DNA of 64,000 bases from Salipaludibacillus neizhouensis (GCF_002886185.1 NZ_KZ614148.1:259806-323805), one strand, 5' to 3'. Counted from the first letter of the stretch, positions 8,391 to 17,275 are shown. Translations and numbers: made by a program. The notes: generated by a model not told the origin, from the letters alone.

Positions 8391-8760
8391 ATTCTAGAAC
8401 ATCCTCATTCCAACAGGCTGTGTGTTCCCAGGGTTTTATCTTTTGTTGTTCTTGCTTTTCTAGGTAAAGAGAATAGGTAACATTCTCGAATTCCTTTTTC
8501 AGCTCGTCGCATTCAAAAACGTGAGAAATAATATCATCCTTGCTAAAGGACATTTCTGTTACTTCAGGTTCGACAGCAATGGTTACGTCTTCAAAAGAAT
8601 GTCTTAATAATCGGGTTTCATCACTATTCAAGGGTGAAGTCTCTTTTCCATCCGGATTAAATGTGTTTTCACTATTTGGATGAATCAATAGCTCAGTAAA
8701 GAACGTTTCCACCAACTTTTTTTCGTGCTCATTTTGAACAATAATTTGCAACGGGTACAC
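8389..8760 (-). CDS. Hypothetical protein, 123 residues, acidic
   Basis: The protein starts MYPLQIIVQNEHEKKLVETF and is rich in Glu and Asp, with no transmembrane segment, cysteine pair or catalytic motif. The SD is AGAAGGTGTAC. It contains one Cys in the middle (HVFECDEL) and one near the C terminus (TACWNEDVLE). I do not recognise the family. A good start, a shared strong terminator and codon use like its neighbours argue that it is real. Confidence 0.6.
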   Translation of the reverse strand: MYPLQIIVQNEHEKKLVETFFTELLIHPNSENTFNPDGKETSPLNSDETRLLRHSFEDVTIAVEPEVTEMSFSKDDIISHVFECDELKKEFENVTYSLYLEKQEQQKIKPWEHTACWNEDVLE

Positions 8761-8994
8761 CTTCTTTCATCAAGAAATGGTTTTTAGTAACTGTAGACCT
8801 TCACCAACTTAGAGTGTACATATTGAATATATTTAACCATGGAACAGCTTGATTGATTTAAAACATTCATTTGGGTTGACTTCGTAAAAAGACTTAGTGA
8901 TTTGTTTTAACAAATATAGGTTGAACAAGCACCGCTGCCTATTTGTCAAACATAGGATACGAGAGACAATAAAAACTAGGAGGATGTTCAAGAG

Positions 8995-9459
8995 ATGGAT
9001 CAACCGCTTTATTATTACAATTACAATCCTTATGATGGATATTTTCGAGGAGAGCCTGATACACATTTAGTCAACGATATTCAAACAGCATTGAATGGCG
9101 AGCTAAGAGCTTTTAATCGAAATGAAAATTTAATAAATAAGGCTGATACAAAAGAACTGAAGAAAAGAATAGCGGAGATGCAGAAAGATGAACAGGATCA
9201 TATAAAAGCATTCAGATCAATCTATTCTAATTTAACGGGACGCCAACCAACAATAGAAAAGACAGTCAGCTATCCAAAGGATCTCATAGAAGGTTTAGAA
9301 TCAGCGTTTAAGGAAGAACAAGAAACGGTTGATTTCTATTTAGATATTGCTGATAGGGCGCAGGATATGAAAATAAAAGAAATGTTTGGCCGGGCTGCAT
9401 CAAACAAACAAAATCATGCAGTATGGTTGTTGTATTATTTTCATCTGAAAGGACATTAG
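8995..9459 (+). CDS. Ferritin-like (rubrerythrin/DUF2202-type) four-helix protein
   Basis: A 154-residue helical protein with an aromatic N-terminal segment (MDQPLYYYNYNPYDGYF) and a ferritin-like four-helix pattern. Possible metal ligands are Glu/His pairs in ALNGELRAFNRNE, KDEQDHIKAF, EEQETVDFY and KQNHAVWLLY. This spacing suggests a di-iron site, as in rubrerythrin-related proteins. No rubredoxin Cys4 domain is present. Possibly involved in iron or oxidative stress handling. The SD is AGGAGGATG. Confidence 0.65.
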   Translation: MDQPLYYYNYNPYDGYFRGEPDTHLVNDIQTALNGELRAFNRNENLINKADTKELKKRIAEMQKDEQDHIKAFRSIYSNLTGRQPTIEKTVSYPKDLIEGLESAFKEEQETVDFYLDIADRAQDMKIKEMFGRAASNKQNHAVWLLYYFHLKGH

Positions 9460-9495
9460 CAAAAGTCAGCTTGGGAACGGGTAGGAAGGGGGGGA

Positions 9496-9960
9496 ATGAT
9501 GAAAATAAGTCAAACGAAAGACTATGAATTAGTTGCCAAACTAAATAAACACGTCCACGTTTTGCATGCTGATTTATACCCTCAGTACTTTATGCCATAC
9601 AATTACAAAGCAATAAAAGAAACGTTTAAGAATGTTTTTCAAATACCGAAGTACACGTTTCTACTATTAGAAGATAACGATGAAGCCGTTGGTTATGCTT
9701 GGATAGAAATGAGGAATTATCCTGAGAATGTATTTGTAAAAGGATATCGTTCTATCTATGTGCATCAAATAAGTATTGCGGAGACTAAGCAAAATAAAGG
9801 CTACGGATCACGGTTAATGGAAAAAATTTATGATATCGCTAAAAGTAAAGGAATTCATCTAGTAGAACTAGAGTACTGGTATGATAACGATGCAGCAAAA
9901 GAGTTTTATGAAAAACATAATTTCACCAATTATCGCGAATTTGTGAACAAGCGATTATAG
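9496..9960 (+). CDS. GNAT family N-acetyltransferase
   Basis: A 154-residue GNAT protein behind GAAGGGGGGG; either ATG 9496 or 9499 may be used. Motif A is QISIAETKQNKGYGSRLMEK, followed by HLVELEYWYDNDAAKEFY and EKHNFTNYREF, the typical C-terminal substrate-side region. No specific acceptor can be assigned. It is followed by its own terminator. Confidence 0.85.
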   Translation: MMKISQTKDYELVAKLNKHVHVLHADLYPQYFMPYNYKAIKETFKNVFQIPKYTFLLLEDNDEAVGYAWIEMRNYPENVFVKGYRSIYVHQISIAETKQNKGYGSRLMEKIYDIAKSKGIHLVELEYWYDNDAAKEFYEKHNFTNYREFVNKRL

Positions 9961-9972
9961 CATATAAATGAG

Positions 9973-10012
9973 AGACTTCCCGATCGGTAGAAAAACTTTT
10001 GGGAAGTCTTTT
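9973..10012 (+). terminator. Terminator after GNAT gene
   Basis: AGACTTCCC at 9973-9981 pairs with GGGAAGTCT at 10001-10009, followed by TTTTAG. Confidence 0.7.
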
Positions 10013-10029
10013 AGAAGTTGGTGTTTTCC

Positions 10030-10077
10030 TTTAAACAGAGGAGCTCGAATCCGCTCTAAGCATATGCTTAGATCGCG
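10030..10077. repeat. Family B interspersed repeat, left-end fragment (B1)
   Basis: Shares the left end AACAGAGG-CTCGAATCCG with copies at 34.7 kb and 61.1 kb, and is followed by a small palindrome around AAGCATATGCTT. The GC-rich right half of the family is missing. Confidence 0.6.
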
Positions 10078-10078
10078 C

Positions 10079-10285
10079 CTATTCATTCTCCATTTTTATC
10101 GTTTTAATGGGGAGATTTAGGGAATCAAGTGATTTCTTTAATTGTTCACTTGAAAAGTTCTTTTTCGGTATTATCTCTAAATGGCGCTTCGTCTTAAAAA
10201 TAGGAGTCCCTCTATAAAAACCGGTAAGTTGCCTTAACTTTTCGGACTCTTCTGTCGTTAAATCTCTCTTAAATACAACATCCAT
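10079..10285 (-). CDS. Hypothetical protein, 68 residues
   Basis: A small basic protein (MDVVFKRDLTTEESEKLRQL at the start, ending LPIKTIKMENE). Three ATGs in a row follow GGAGGG; the third (10285) has the best spacing. It has no membrane segment or cysteine. Predicted beta-alpha pattern is short and I do not recognise a family. It ends next to a family B repeat fragment. Confidence 0.5.
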   Translation of the reverse strand: MDVVFKRDLTTEESEKLRQLTGFYRGTPIFKTKRHLEIIPKKNFSSEQLKKSLDSLNLPIKTIKMENE

Positions 10286-10358
10286 CATCATTTACCCTCC
10301 TAATACTATGTTACCCAGAAGGAAGTCTTTCAATAATACATTTTAGGTTGGAAATCTA

Positions 10359-10778
10359 TCATTTAACTAATAAAATAGGTATATTCACATGTTTCATAAC
10401 TTTGTGACTAACTTTGCCAAGAATCATTGTTTGAACCTTGCTTCTGCCGCGACTACCTAAAATAAAACAATCGAAAGAATTTTCATTGGCATATTGAATC
10501 ATCGTTTCTGCCGGCAAACCGTGTAAAATAGTTATTTTCGAGAAAATACCGACTTTTTTAAATTTATCTCTAAAAACCGATAACATTTTTTCTCTTATTT
10601 TTAGTACTGAGCTAGAATCCCCATATTGCAAGACATCGGATTTAGATTTATTTACATCCACAACATAAACAATTTCAATACACGAATGACCAGTTAGTTT
10701 AGCTAGTTCGATTGCTTTATCTGCAGCACGATGTGAGTGGTCAGAACCGTCAGTGGCCAACAATAACTTCGAGAACAT
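10359..10778 (-). CDS. Universal stress protein (UspA family)
   Basis: A 139-residue single Usp domain. The N terminus MFSKLLLATDGSDHSHRAAD and the C-terminal GSRGRSKVQTMILGKVSHKV carry the ATP-binding signature (G-2x-G-9x-G-S/T like). The start at 10778 follows GGAGGT closely. Usp proteins of this class bind ATP and are induced by starvation and stress; the target process here is unknown. Confidence 0.88.
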   Translation of the reverse strand: MFSKLLLATDGSDHSHRAADKAIELAKLTGHSCIEIVYVVDVNKSKSDVLQYGDSSSVLKIREKMLSVFRDKFKKVGIFSKITILHGLPAETMIQYANENSFDCFILGSRGRSKVQTMILGKVSHKVMKHVNIPILLVK

Positions 10779-11160
10779 AACAGACCTCCATAGATCAAGT
10801 TTCACTTGAAAATATTTTAATGATCTGAAGCTCTCAATTGGCTGCCGACTACACCAGTAAGAGTACTATAAGCCCCAGAATGTTGTACCCTCAATATAAT
10901 GGCCTCAGATAACTCCATTATAACCCTTTTTAACGCTTTCATTAACAAGAAAATGAAAAATCATCTCCCTATGGTTAAATTATGTGGATTCCCTGTTAGG
11001 CTAAATCAACTTCCTTTCGCTCCTTCAAAGTCTTTTTCGAAAATAACAAAGAGAGTTAAACGAAAGATAATATTTCGCAAACATTTGAATACATTGTATT
11101 ATACCGAATGCTTGGCTCTAATTTTTCGTTTGGATAATAATCAAATGGGGTGAACGACTG
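10779..11160. other. Intergenic stretch of 382 bp, no supported gene
   Basis: Separates the minus-strand usp gene from the permease at 11161. An 84-codon open frame at 10899-11153 has no SD and no recognisable product, so it is not called. No substrate-binding protein gene or remnant for the permease is visible here. Confidence 0.5.
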
Positions 11161-11853
11161 ATGGATCTATTAGATATGATTTTGAGAACGATTCCCGGTT
11201 TTTGGGAAGCCGCCTGGATAACCTTAAAAATCACCTTTGTTTCAGTTGTTATAGGAGGTATTTTAGGAGTTTTTATATCTTTACTACGAAGTTCTTCCTC
11301 AAATATTTTGTGTGGTATTGCTCGAGTGTACATTTCTTTTATTCAAGGGATTCCATTGATTGTTCAGATCTCCATTTTATATTTCGGTATCTCATCCGTT
11401 TTTGATTTATCAAATTTTTGGGCAGGTGCCATTGCACTTGGAATATACAGCAGTACATCGATTGCAGGAATATTTCGACGTTCCATGCAACGTGTGGATC
11501 AAGGTCAGATGGAGGCAGCAAAATCATTAGGTATGAACAAACGTCAAATTGTTGGAAGTGTCATTGGTCCACAAGCATTAAAACTTTCCATTGCTCCAAT
11601 GGCTAACCAATTCATTATAACTTTGAAAGATTCTTCTCTCGTTTATATTATTGGTATTGCAGATATATTTGCATTTGCCAATCGAGAAGGGGCAAATTCA
11701 TTCCAGCAATTTGAAGCGTATTTAACGGCTGGATTATACTATTTAATTTTAGTTTCCGTATTTTCATATGTTGCCTATAAGTTAGAAAATCATTTTGATA
11801 CAGAAAAACGAAATCAGCGACCGATACAAGGTGGAGATTCGATTCTTAACTAA
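11161..11853 (+). CDS. Polar amino acid ABC transporter permease, orphan
   Basis: A 230-residue inner membrane permease of the HisMQ type with about five transmembrane helices. The EAA loop is visible as QRVDQGQMEAAKSLGMNKRQ. The SD GGGG lies upstream of ATG 11161. No ATPase or substrate-binding gene is adjacent, unlike the complete importer at 38.6-41 kb. It may borrow an ATPase from elsewhere or be a remnant of a larger operon. The open frame itself looks intact. Confidence 0.85.
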   Translation: MDLLDMILRTIPGFWEAAWITLKITFVSVVIGGILGVFISLLRSSSSNILCGIARVYISFIQGIPLIVQISILYFGISSVFDLSNFWAGAIALGIYSSTSIAGIFRRSMQRVDQGQMEAAKSLGMNKRQIVGSVIGPQALKLSIAPMANQFIITLKDSSLVYIIGIADIFAFANREGANSFQQFEAYLTAGLYYLILVSVFSYVAYKLENHFDTEKRNQRPIQGGDSILN

Positions 11854-11872
11854 AGAAAAGATTTTAGAGAAA

Positions 11873-11897
11873 TGCCCTATTAAAGCGGGCTTTTTTT
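11873..11897 (+). terminator. Terminator after orphan permease
   Basis: Short GCCC/GGGC stem followed by seven T residues. Confidence 0.55.
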
Positions 11898-11970
11898 GCT
11901 GTTGCAAAAAAGTATGGTTGTTGGAAAATTTAATGTGTTTAGACTGTAGTTATAGTTCATCAACAATAAA

Positions 11971-11984
11971 TGAAAGCGCTTATA
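11971..11984 (+). promoter_or_regulatory. Candidate CcpA catabolite-responsive element (cre)
   Basis: TGAAAGCGCTTATA matches the cre consensus TGNAARCGNWWWCA with one mismatch (T for C). It lies 66 bp upstream of the YetA-like gene, a position suited to glucose repression of a sugar-degradation locus. Confidence 0.55.
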
Positions 11985-12049
11985 TTTTTAGCAGGTGAAG
12001 TATTTATGCATGCTATTAGTTTCTTTCAAAATAAGAGGAGGAAAATAAC

Positions 12050-14602
12050 ATGAAATTGACCTGGATGGAAGACAATCCTACCCAAAAATCTGGAGTAGCA
12101 TGGGGTGTTCCTTGGGCAAAAGGAAAACTCAACCGCGAGGATTCGCTTGTGTTACAAAAAGAAACAGGGGAACTTGTAAGAATTCAATCATGGCCAACTG
12201 CATACTGGCCTGATGGAAGTATTAAATGGACAGGACAAGCTGCTGTTATCGATGGTATCAGCGCGAAATCGTATGAGTTAAAGGTGACCGCGAACAAGAC
12301 AAAAAACGAGGATATGTCGGTGAAGGACAGTCATCAGACAATTGAAATAGACACCGGTAATATGACGTGTGTTCTTCATAAAAAAGGAAAAACTCTCATT
12401 AAGAGCTTGACCATGAATGGTGTGGAAAAAGGTAAGGAAGGGAAATTAATCGCAGTAACAGAGCGTCGAACGGTAAAGGGAAACGAGTCGATCAGAAGTA
12501 CTCAACAGCATGATGGGGAAATCATAAGTGTCGAAGTGGAGCAAGTTGGCCCCGTCAGAACTGTAGTTAAAGTGGAAGGTGAACATACCCCCTCTGATCC
12601 GTCTGCGAAGATGCCGTTTATCGTAAGGTTATACTTGTATGCCGAAACAGAAACAATCCGAATAGTACATACGTTTCTCTACGATGGAGATGCGGAAAAC
12701 CATTTCATAAAAGGGCTCGGGATAGAGATTAGCCCTAGTATTACTGGGGAGGCTTGGAATCGTCATGTTCATGTTACAGGAGATACAGGTGTTTACTCAG
12801 AACCAGCCCAGTTAGTGCAAACGAGAAGATTCAAAGGAGCAAATGGATTATACAAAAAACAAATTGACGGAGAGATTCTTCAGGAAGAATTAGAATCCTC
12901 GCTAAAAGCACATGTTATTGAGAACGCAATCTGGAACGATTTTAAGGTGGTGCAGGATTCGGCCACACATTATAAGTTTGTGAAACGAACGAATGACGGC
13001 TATTCATGGATTGATTCCCTTCACGGTAAAAGGTCTCGGGGTGTGATGTATGCCGGTGGAGAAACGGGAGGAATAGCTGCAGGGATAAAGGATTTCTGGC
13101 AAAAGCATCCTTCTGCTTTGGAAGTGAATAAGTTAAGCACAGATGAAGCAAAAATGACACTTTGGTTTTGGTCTCCAGATGGTGAAATAATGGACTTTCG
13201 TCATTATAGTGAACATACACATGTAACAAGCGCTTATGAAGGTTTTGACGAGATGAGAGCAACGCCAAAAGGAATAGCTAATACGAGTGAAGCTTATTTA
13301 AAATGTTATACAGAAGCCCCTGCTCATCAAGAGCTTGAGCAACTCACGACTGACTGGCAAGCACCACCTTTACTCGTTTGTGAACCGGAATATTATTATG
13401 AGACAGAAGCAACAGGCGTTTGGAGTCTGCCAAACTACCAAAACCCGGCAAAAGCGAATCTGGAAAAACAGTTAGACGCTGCTTTTACTTATTATAAAAA
13501 AGAAATTGACCAGCGAAGTTGGTATGGTTATTGGAATTATGGTGATGTGATGCATACATATGATGCAGTTAGACACCAATGGAACTATGATATGGGAGGA
13601 TTCGCTTGGCAAAATACTGAGCTCGTTCCAAACCTGTGGTTATGGTACTCCTTTTTTCGCACAGGACGCAAAGATATTTTTAAGATGGCTGAGGCGATGA
13701 CTCGTCACACAAGTGAAGTGGACCAGTATCATTTAGGTGAGTATGCTGGACTAGGCTCGCGACATAATGTAAGTCACTGGGGATGCGGTTGTAAGGAAGC
13801 TAGAATAAGTATGGCTGGTCTTCATAAGTATTATTATTTCCTGACTACAGATGAGCGCACAAGAGATCTACTTGAGGATGTGCGGGATGCTGAGCAAGCA
13901 ACAGTTAATTTAGATCCGATGAGAGAATTTTTCCCTAAGGATGAACATCCTACCCATGCCAGAGTTGGTCCGGATTGGGCGGCCTTTTGTTCGAATTGGT
14001 TCTCAGAATGGGAAAGAACAGAGGACAAGAAATACCGCGATAAACTCATGACTGGAATGAATGATCTGAAGCAGTTGCCTTTCCGGCTCTTATCAGGGCC
14101 TACGTTTGGTTTTGATCCAAAGACGTCTCACCTTCATCATTTAGGGGACGGAAACTCCGGAGGATACCATATGGTAATCGCTTTCGGAGCACCTCAAGTG
14201 TGGATGGAAATGGCTCATGTAATGAAAGACGAAGAGTGGAAAGATATGCTCGTGGAATTTGGTCAATTCTACTTGTATTCCGATGCAGAAAAAAGAGAGA
14301 AGAGCGAGGGGATTCTCTCTGATGAGAAGTTTCACTGGCCAATGTTTGCAGCAGGAATGGGTGCTTATGCGGCAGCAAAAAAACAAGATAGCGAGATGGC
14401 GAGAAAAACATGGAACTTGCTGTTGAATAAAGAAACAAGTCATACTCCGTTACCGATTGAGACCGAAGTTGTTTCCGGATGGACAGAAATCGAGGAAATC
14501 CCTTGGATAACGACTAATACGATTTCTCAATGGTGCTTAAATACAATTACAGCTCTTGAATTGATAGGAGACTGCCTACCGGAGTTGGACGAAGAGAAGT
14601 GA
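12050..14602 (+). CDS. yetA: YetA-like exo-rhamnogalacturonan lyase family protein
   Basis: An 850-residue cytosolic protein (no signal peptide) that I recognise as the PcRGLX/YetA family. It has an N-terminal RIFT-barrel-like beta domain (about 1-400) and an (alpha/alpha) toroid-like C-terminal half with WYGYWNYGDVMHTYDAVRHQ, SRHNVSHWGCGCKEARI and HHLGDGNSGGYHMV, likely active-site segments rich in His, Tyr and Trp. Its length is close to B. subtilis YetA. Family members act on rhamnogalacturonan-derived oligosaccharides; whether this one is an active lyase is inferred. It lies behind a cre-like site and upstream of a YesU-like gene. No sugar transporter is beside it. Confidence 0.75.
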   Translation: MKLTWMEDNPTQKSGVAWGVPWAKGKLNREDSLVLQKETGELVRIQSWPTAYWPDGSIKWTGQAAVIDGISAKSYELKVTANKTKNEDMSVKDSHQTIEIDTGNMTCVLHKKGKTLIKSLTMNGVEKGKEGKLIAVTERRTVKGNESIRSTQQHDGEIISVEVEQVGPVRTVVKVEGEHTPSDPSAKMPFIVRLYLYAETETIRIVHTFLYDGDAENHFIKGLGIEISPSITGEAWNRHVHVTGDTGVYSEPAQLVQTRRFKGANGLYKKQIDGEILQEELESSLKAHVIENAIWNDFKVVQDSATHYKFVKRTNDGYSWIDSLHGKRSRGVMYAGGETGGIAAGIKDFWQKHPSALEVNKLSTDEAKMTLWFWSPDGEIMDFRHYSEHTHVTSAYEGFDEMRATPKGIANTSEAYLKCYTEAPAHQELEQLTTDWQAPPLLVCEPEYYYETEATGVWSLPNYQNPAKANLEKQLDAAFTYYKKEIDQRSWYGYWNYGDVMHTYDAVRHQWNYDMGGFAWQNTELVPNLWLWYSFFRTGRKDIFKMAEAMTRHTSEVDQYHLGEYAGLGSRHNVSHWGCGCKEARISMAGLHKYYYFLTTDERTRDLLEDVRDAEQATVNLDPMREFFPKDEHPTHARVGPDWAAFCSNWFSEWERTEDKKYRDKLMTGMNDLKQLPFRLLSGPTFGFDPKTSHLHHLGDGNSGGYHMVIAFGAPQVWMEMAHVMKDEEWKDMLVEFGQFYLYSDAEKREKSEGILSDEKFHWPMFAAGMGAYAAAKKQDSEMARKTWNLLLNKETSHTPLPIETEVVSGWTEIEEIPWITTNTISQWCLNTITALELIGDCLPELDEEK

Positions 14603-14632
14603 TTGCAAGGAATCGGAAGGTTCATGGATTCT

Positions 14633-14691
14633 ATGGAAAGGGAGCGGTCCTCTTCCAAACTAGCTTCCGTAATAACAAACCAACTAAATAG
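14633..14691. repeat. Family B interspersed repeat, right-end fragment (B6)
   Basis: Matches the right end of the copies at 41.6 and 61.2 kb: GGAAAG-GAGCGGT, CTTCCAAA, CTTCCGT and a terminal AAATAG. It lies between the yetA- and yesU-like genes. Confidence 0.55.
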
Positions 14692-14750
14692 ATAATAAAT
14701 GATAACATCAGCCTAATAATAAAAAGTCATTTTAGACTAGGAGTGAAAAA

Positions 14751-15446
14751 ATGCGTTACCTGAAGTTTAAAACCGGAGATTGTATCTATGAGAATTCATT
14801 ATCCACTCTCGATCATATTAAAGACTGGAAGTTAGAGGGGCAGGCCAAGTATTCTATAAACGACAAGCGACTTCTGTTAGAAAATGAATTGGATCCCGAT
14901 ATCCATGGGGATAACGCCCACTGGGTATTGTGGTGCCCGATAAATTTTCCAGATAAGATAGCCATAGAATGGGAGTTTTATCCGATTCAGGAACCTGGAT
15001 TATGTATGCTCTTTTTTGCAGCGAATGGGAAAGAAGGAGAGGACATATTTGATCCATCCTTGCCGGAAAGGTCAGGTAAATACCCTCAATATCATTCCGG
15101 AGCTTTGAATGCTTTGCATCTCTCCTATTTCAGACATAAGCATGCTTCAGAACGGGCATTTCGAACCTGTAATTTACGTAAAAGTTATGGTTTTCACCTC
15201 GTTGCACAAGGAGCCGATCCACTCCCACCGGTCGAGGACGCAATCTCGCCTTATTCGATGAAAGTGGTTAAATACGAGGGATTTGTTCAATTTTCAATCA
15301 ATGGATTGCCGGTATTAGAGTGGGAAGATCAAGGAGAAGCCTATGGAACAATGTTAGAAGGCGGTAGAATTGGTTTTCGTCAAATGGCTCCGATGAAAGC
15401 TGCTTATGCAAATTTAAAGGTTTATAAGGTAATAAAACAAGAATAG
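14751..15446 (+). CDS. yesU: YesU-like DUF1961 family protein
   Basis: A 231-residue protein of the DUF1961 family, close in length to B. subtilis YesU, which sits in the rhamnogalacturonan-utilisation region there. The N-terminal part (YENSLSTLDHIKDWKLEGQA) and the beta-rich middle (KIAIEWEFYPIQEPGLCMLF) suggest a concanavalin-like jelly roll. HLSYFRHKHASERAFRTCNL holds conserved His/Arg residues. It has no signal peptide. Neighbourhood with YetA supports a joint role on pectin side-chain fragments. The biochemical activity of the family is not firmly known to me. Confidence 0.75.
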   Translation: MRYLKFKTGDCIYENSLSTLDHIKDWKLEGQAKYSINDKRLLLENELDPDIHGDNAHWVLWCPINFPDKIAIEWEFYPIQEPGLCMLFFAANGKEGEDIFDPSLPERSGKYPQYHSGALNALHLSYFRHKHASERAFRTCNLRKSYGFHLVAQGADPLPPVEDAISPYSMKVVKYEGFVQFSINGLPVLEWEDQGEAYGTMLEGGRIGFRQMAPMKAAYANLKVYKVIKQE

Positions 15447-15862
15447 AACGCTAATGAGTTAATTTTAAGTTCAATTGAGAAAGTGAAAGAATTAATTTCA
15501 CTTCCTAGATGGTAAATAAATGTAATTTTTCAAAGAGGATAACCTTATGAAGCCTTGTTAGAATAGGGAAAACCTCTTTTTTGTAATACTTTATGTTTAA
15601 ACTGTCATATTTTTATAATATAGAAGACAAAATACCTATTTATAAGAAGGTCTTGAGAAGAGTAATCCTCTTTTTAAGGCCTTTTAGTTTAGGTTAATTA
15701 TCTTTTCTTCATAAATACTAACGATAAGTAATAGGAAATTGGACTTATTTTGATGCTTTTAAATACTCCTTACAAAAATTTAGTGAAGGTTTGAAGGTTT
15801 ATTCAAGTGGAATAACCTCACTACAAGTCAAAAAGTAAAATTTTAAAAGGAGTTGAATCACC
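15447..15862. other. Intergenic stretch of 416 bp with hairpins, upstream of the gas vesicle cluster
   Basis: Holds an 8-bp hairpin (AAGTGAAA 15481-15488 with TTTCACTT 15496-15503) and a longer AAAGAGG...CCTCTTTT structure (15532-15582) that may end the yesU transcript. The last 250 bp are AT-rich and must contain the gas vesicle promoter. I could not fix a convincing -35/-10 pair by eye. Confidence 0.45.
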
Positions 15863-16354
15863 ATGTCGAAAACGGATGATAAACAGTCAGAAGAAACTCA
15901 GAATAAGTCTTTAAATTATGTGCTAGTAGGTACTGCTGTCGGAGCGAGTGCAGGGTTATTATCAAGTAGCGATAAAGGTAGAAAAGTGTTGATGACAATG
16001 GCTTCATCACCAGCAATGAAATCAGTAGGCCAAGAATTTAGAAATTCAATTCAAGATATGATCACTGAGCAAGCTCTAAGTAGTGTGAAGAGTTCACTCT
16101 CAAGCTACCTTCATAAAGCGGAAGAGAAAATGCCTCTTCCAGATAAAGTTACAAACAAAGTAGAAGAAAAGTTAGCAATTGATGAAGGAGAAAATTCCGA
16201 GACAAGTCAGACGGAAGAAGAGTCTTCTGATGAAGAAAGTTCGGATACGAGCGAGTCTGATGGTTATGAAGAATTAAAAGAAGAAAATAAAGACTTAAAT
16301 GGACGCTTGGACAAAATTGAGGAAATGTTGACCAAATTAACGGAATCGAAGTAA
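15863..16354 (+). CDS. gvpP: Gas vesicle accessory protein, GvpP/GvpT-like
   Basis: A 163-residue protein and the first gene of the gas vesicle cluster. A Gly/Ala-rich hydrophobic segment (NYVLVGTAVGASAGLLSSS, about residues 18-36) is of the YtxH/GvpT type. It is followed by an amphipathic middle, an acidic Ser/Glu linker, and a C-terminal coiled coil (EELKEENKDLNGRLDKIEEM). That coiled coil is shared with the next gene, so the two are paralogues. The assignment to GvpP rather than GvpT is provisional and rests on cluster position and size. Probably a vesicle-surface or assembly factor. The SD AAAGGAG precedes ATG. Confidence 0.6.
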   Translation: MSKTDDKQSEETQNKSLNYVLVGTAVGASAGLLSSSDKGRKVLMTMASSPAMKSVGQEFRNSIQDMITEQALSSVKSSLSSYLHKAEEKMPLPDKVTNKVEEKLAIDEGENSETSQTEEESSDEESSDTSESDGYEELKEENKDLNGRLDKIEEMLTKLTESK

Positions 16355-16392
16355 AGGTGATAGGTAGAAAATAAAACTAGGAGGTTACAACC

Positions 16393-17217
16393 ATGGCAGA
16401 ACAGGAACGAAATGAGCAGGTTGAACAAGAAGAAGAACAGGAGCAGAGTGGAAGCGATAATAACAGCTCAAAGCCCATTAAGGGAGCAATAACAGGTTCC
16501 ATCGTTGGAGCTGCTGTTGGATATATGGTCACTCCGGAAAATCGGGAAAAGATTAAAGAAGGCGTAAAAAATTTCGATGGAGATGAGTGGAAATCTAAAG
16601 GTACTGATTTTGGGAATTCTGCTAAAGATAAAGCGAAATCTACTATGGATTCATTCAAGGGAGTAAAAGCAAAGTTCTTCGGTTCGAATGAAGAATCCGA
16701 AGAAAATGAAGATTCCTCAAATGAGGAGAATGGGGGTAATCAGGAAAACGAAACTTCCGAGGATTATCAATCATTGAAAGAGGAAAACAGTGCTCTTGGA
16801 GACAGGCTTTCGAAAATAGAAGAAACATTGACTAAGTTGGTAGAAGGAAATTCTGATTCTGAAGAAGAAGACCCATCGCAGGAGTCTGAAGAGGAAGAAG
16901 AAAAAGAAGAAGAGCCGTCTGCGGAGTCTAAGAAAGAAGAGGAAGAAGAAAAGGAAGACCCATCGGCAGCGTCTCAAGAAGAAGAGGAAGAAAAAGAAGA
17001 AAAAGAAGAGTCACCAGCTGAATCTGAAGAGAATGAAGAAGAGTCTCCTTCAAACGAAAAATCAGAAGAGAAAGAAGAGGACAATAAAACAACATCGGTT
17101 AAGAAAAAATCCTCCACTTCCAAAAGAAAAACAGATGGACAAGCAAAGAAAAAATCAAATTCTGGAACAAGAGCCAAATCAAGTGGGTCTACTGAGTCTA
17201 AAAGTTCAGCAAGTTAA
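16393..17217 (+). CDS. gvpT: Gas vesicle protein GvpT-like with long acidic tail
   Basis: A 274-residue, extremely charged protein. Residues about 30-60 form a YtxH-like segment (GAITGSIVGAAVGYMVTPEN). Around residue 125-150 it repeats the coiled coil of the preceding gene (LKEENSALGDRLSKIEETLT). The rest is a degenerate Glu/Ser/Pro repeat tract (about 155-235), ending in a basic Lys/Ser tail. This composition resembles the charged GvpT of Bacillus megaterium. Role inferred as accessory or surface interaction factor; the acidic tail fits a high-salt cytoplasm. The SD is CTAGGAGG. Confidence 0.65.
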   Translation: MAEQERNEQVEQEEEQEQSGSDNNSSKPIKGAITGSIVGAAVGYMVTPENREKIKEGVKNFDGDEWKSKGTDFGNSAKDKAKSTMDSFKGVKAKFFGSNEESEENEDSSNEENGGNQENETSEDYQSLKEENSALGDRLSKIEETLTKLVEGNSDSEEEDPSQESEEEEEKEEEPSAESKKEEEEEKEDPSAASQEEEEEKEEKEESPAESEENEEESPSNEKSEEKEEDNKTTSVKKKSSTSKRKTDGQAKKKSNSGTRAKSSGSTESKSSAS

Positions 17218-17275
17218 TTAAAGGTATTTCATAAAAAATAATGTGCCTTAAATTTAAAAGAGAAGAGGTGGTGTT

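Noticed and set aside
10899-11153. 84-codon frame upstream of the orphan permease
   Set aside because: No SD, no recognisable motif, basic and unstructured composition; looked at as a remnant receptor but shows no signal peptide or binding-protein motif.
16771-16977. 68-codon minus-strand frame rich in Arg and Phe
   Set aside because: Mirror image of the Glu-rich repeat of the GvpT-like gene; pure shadow.
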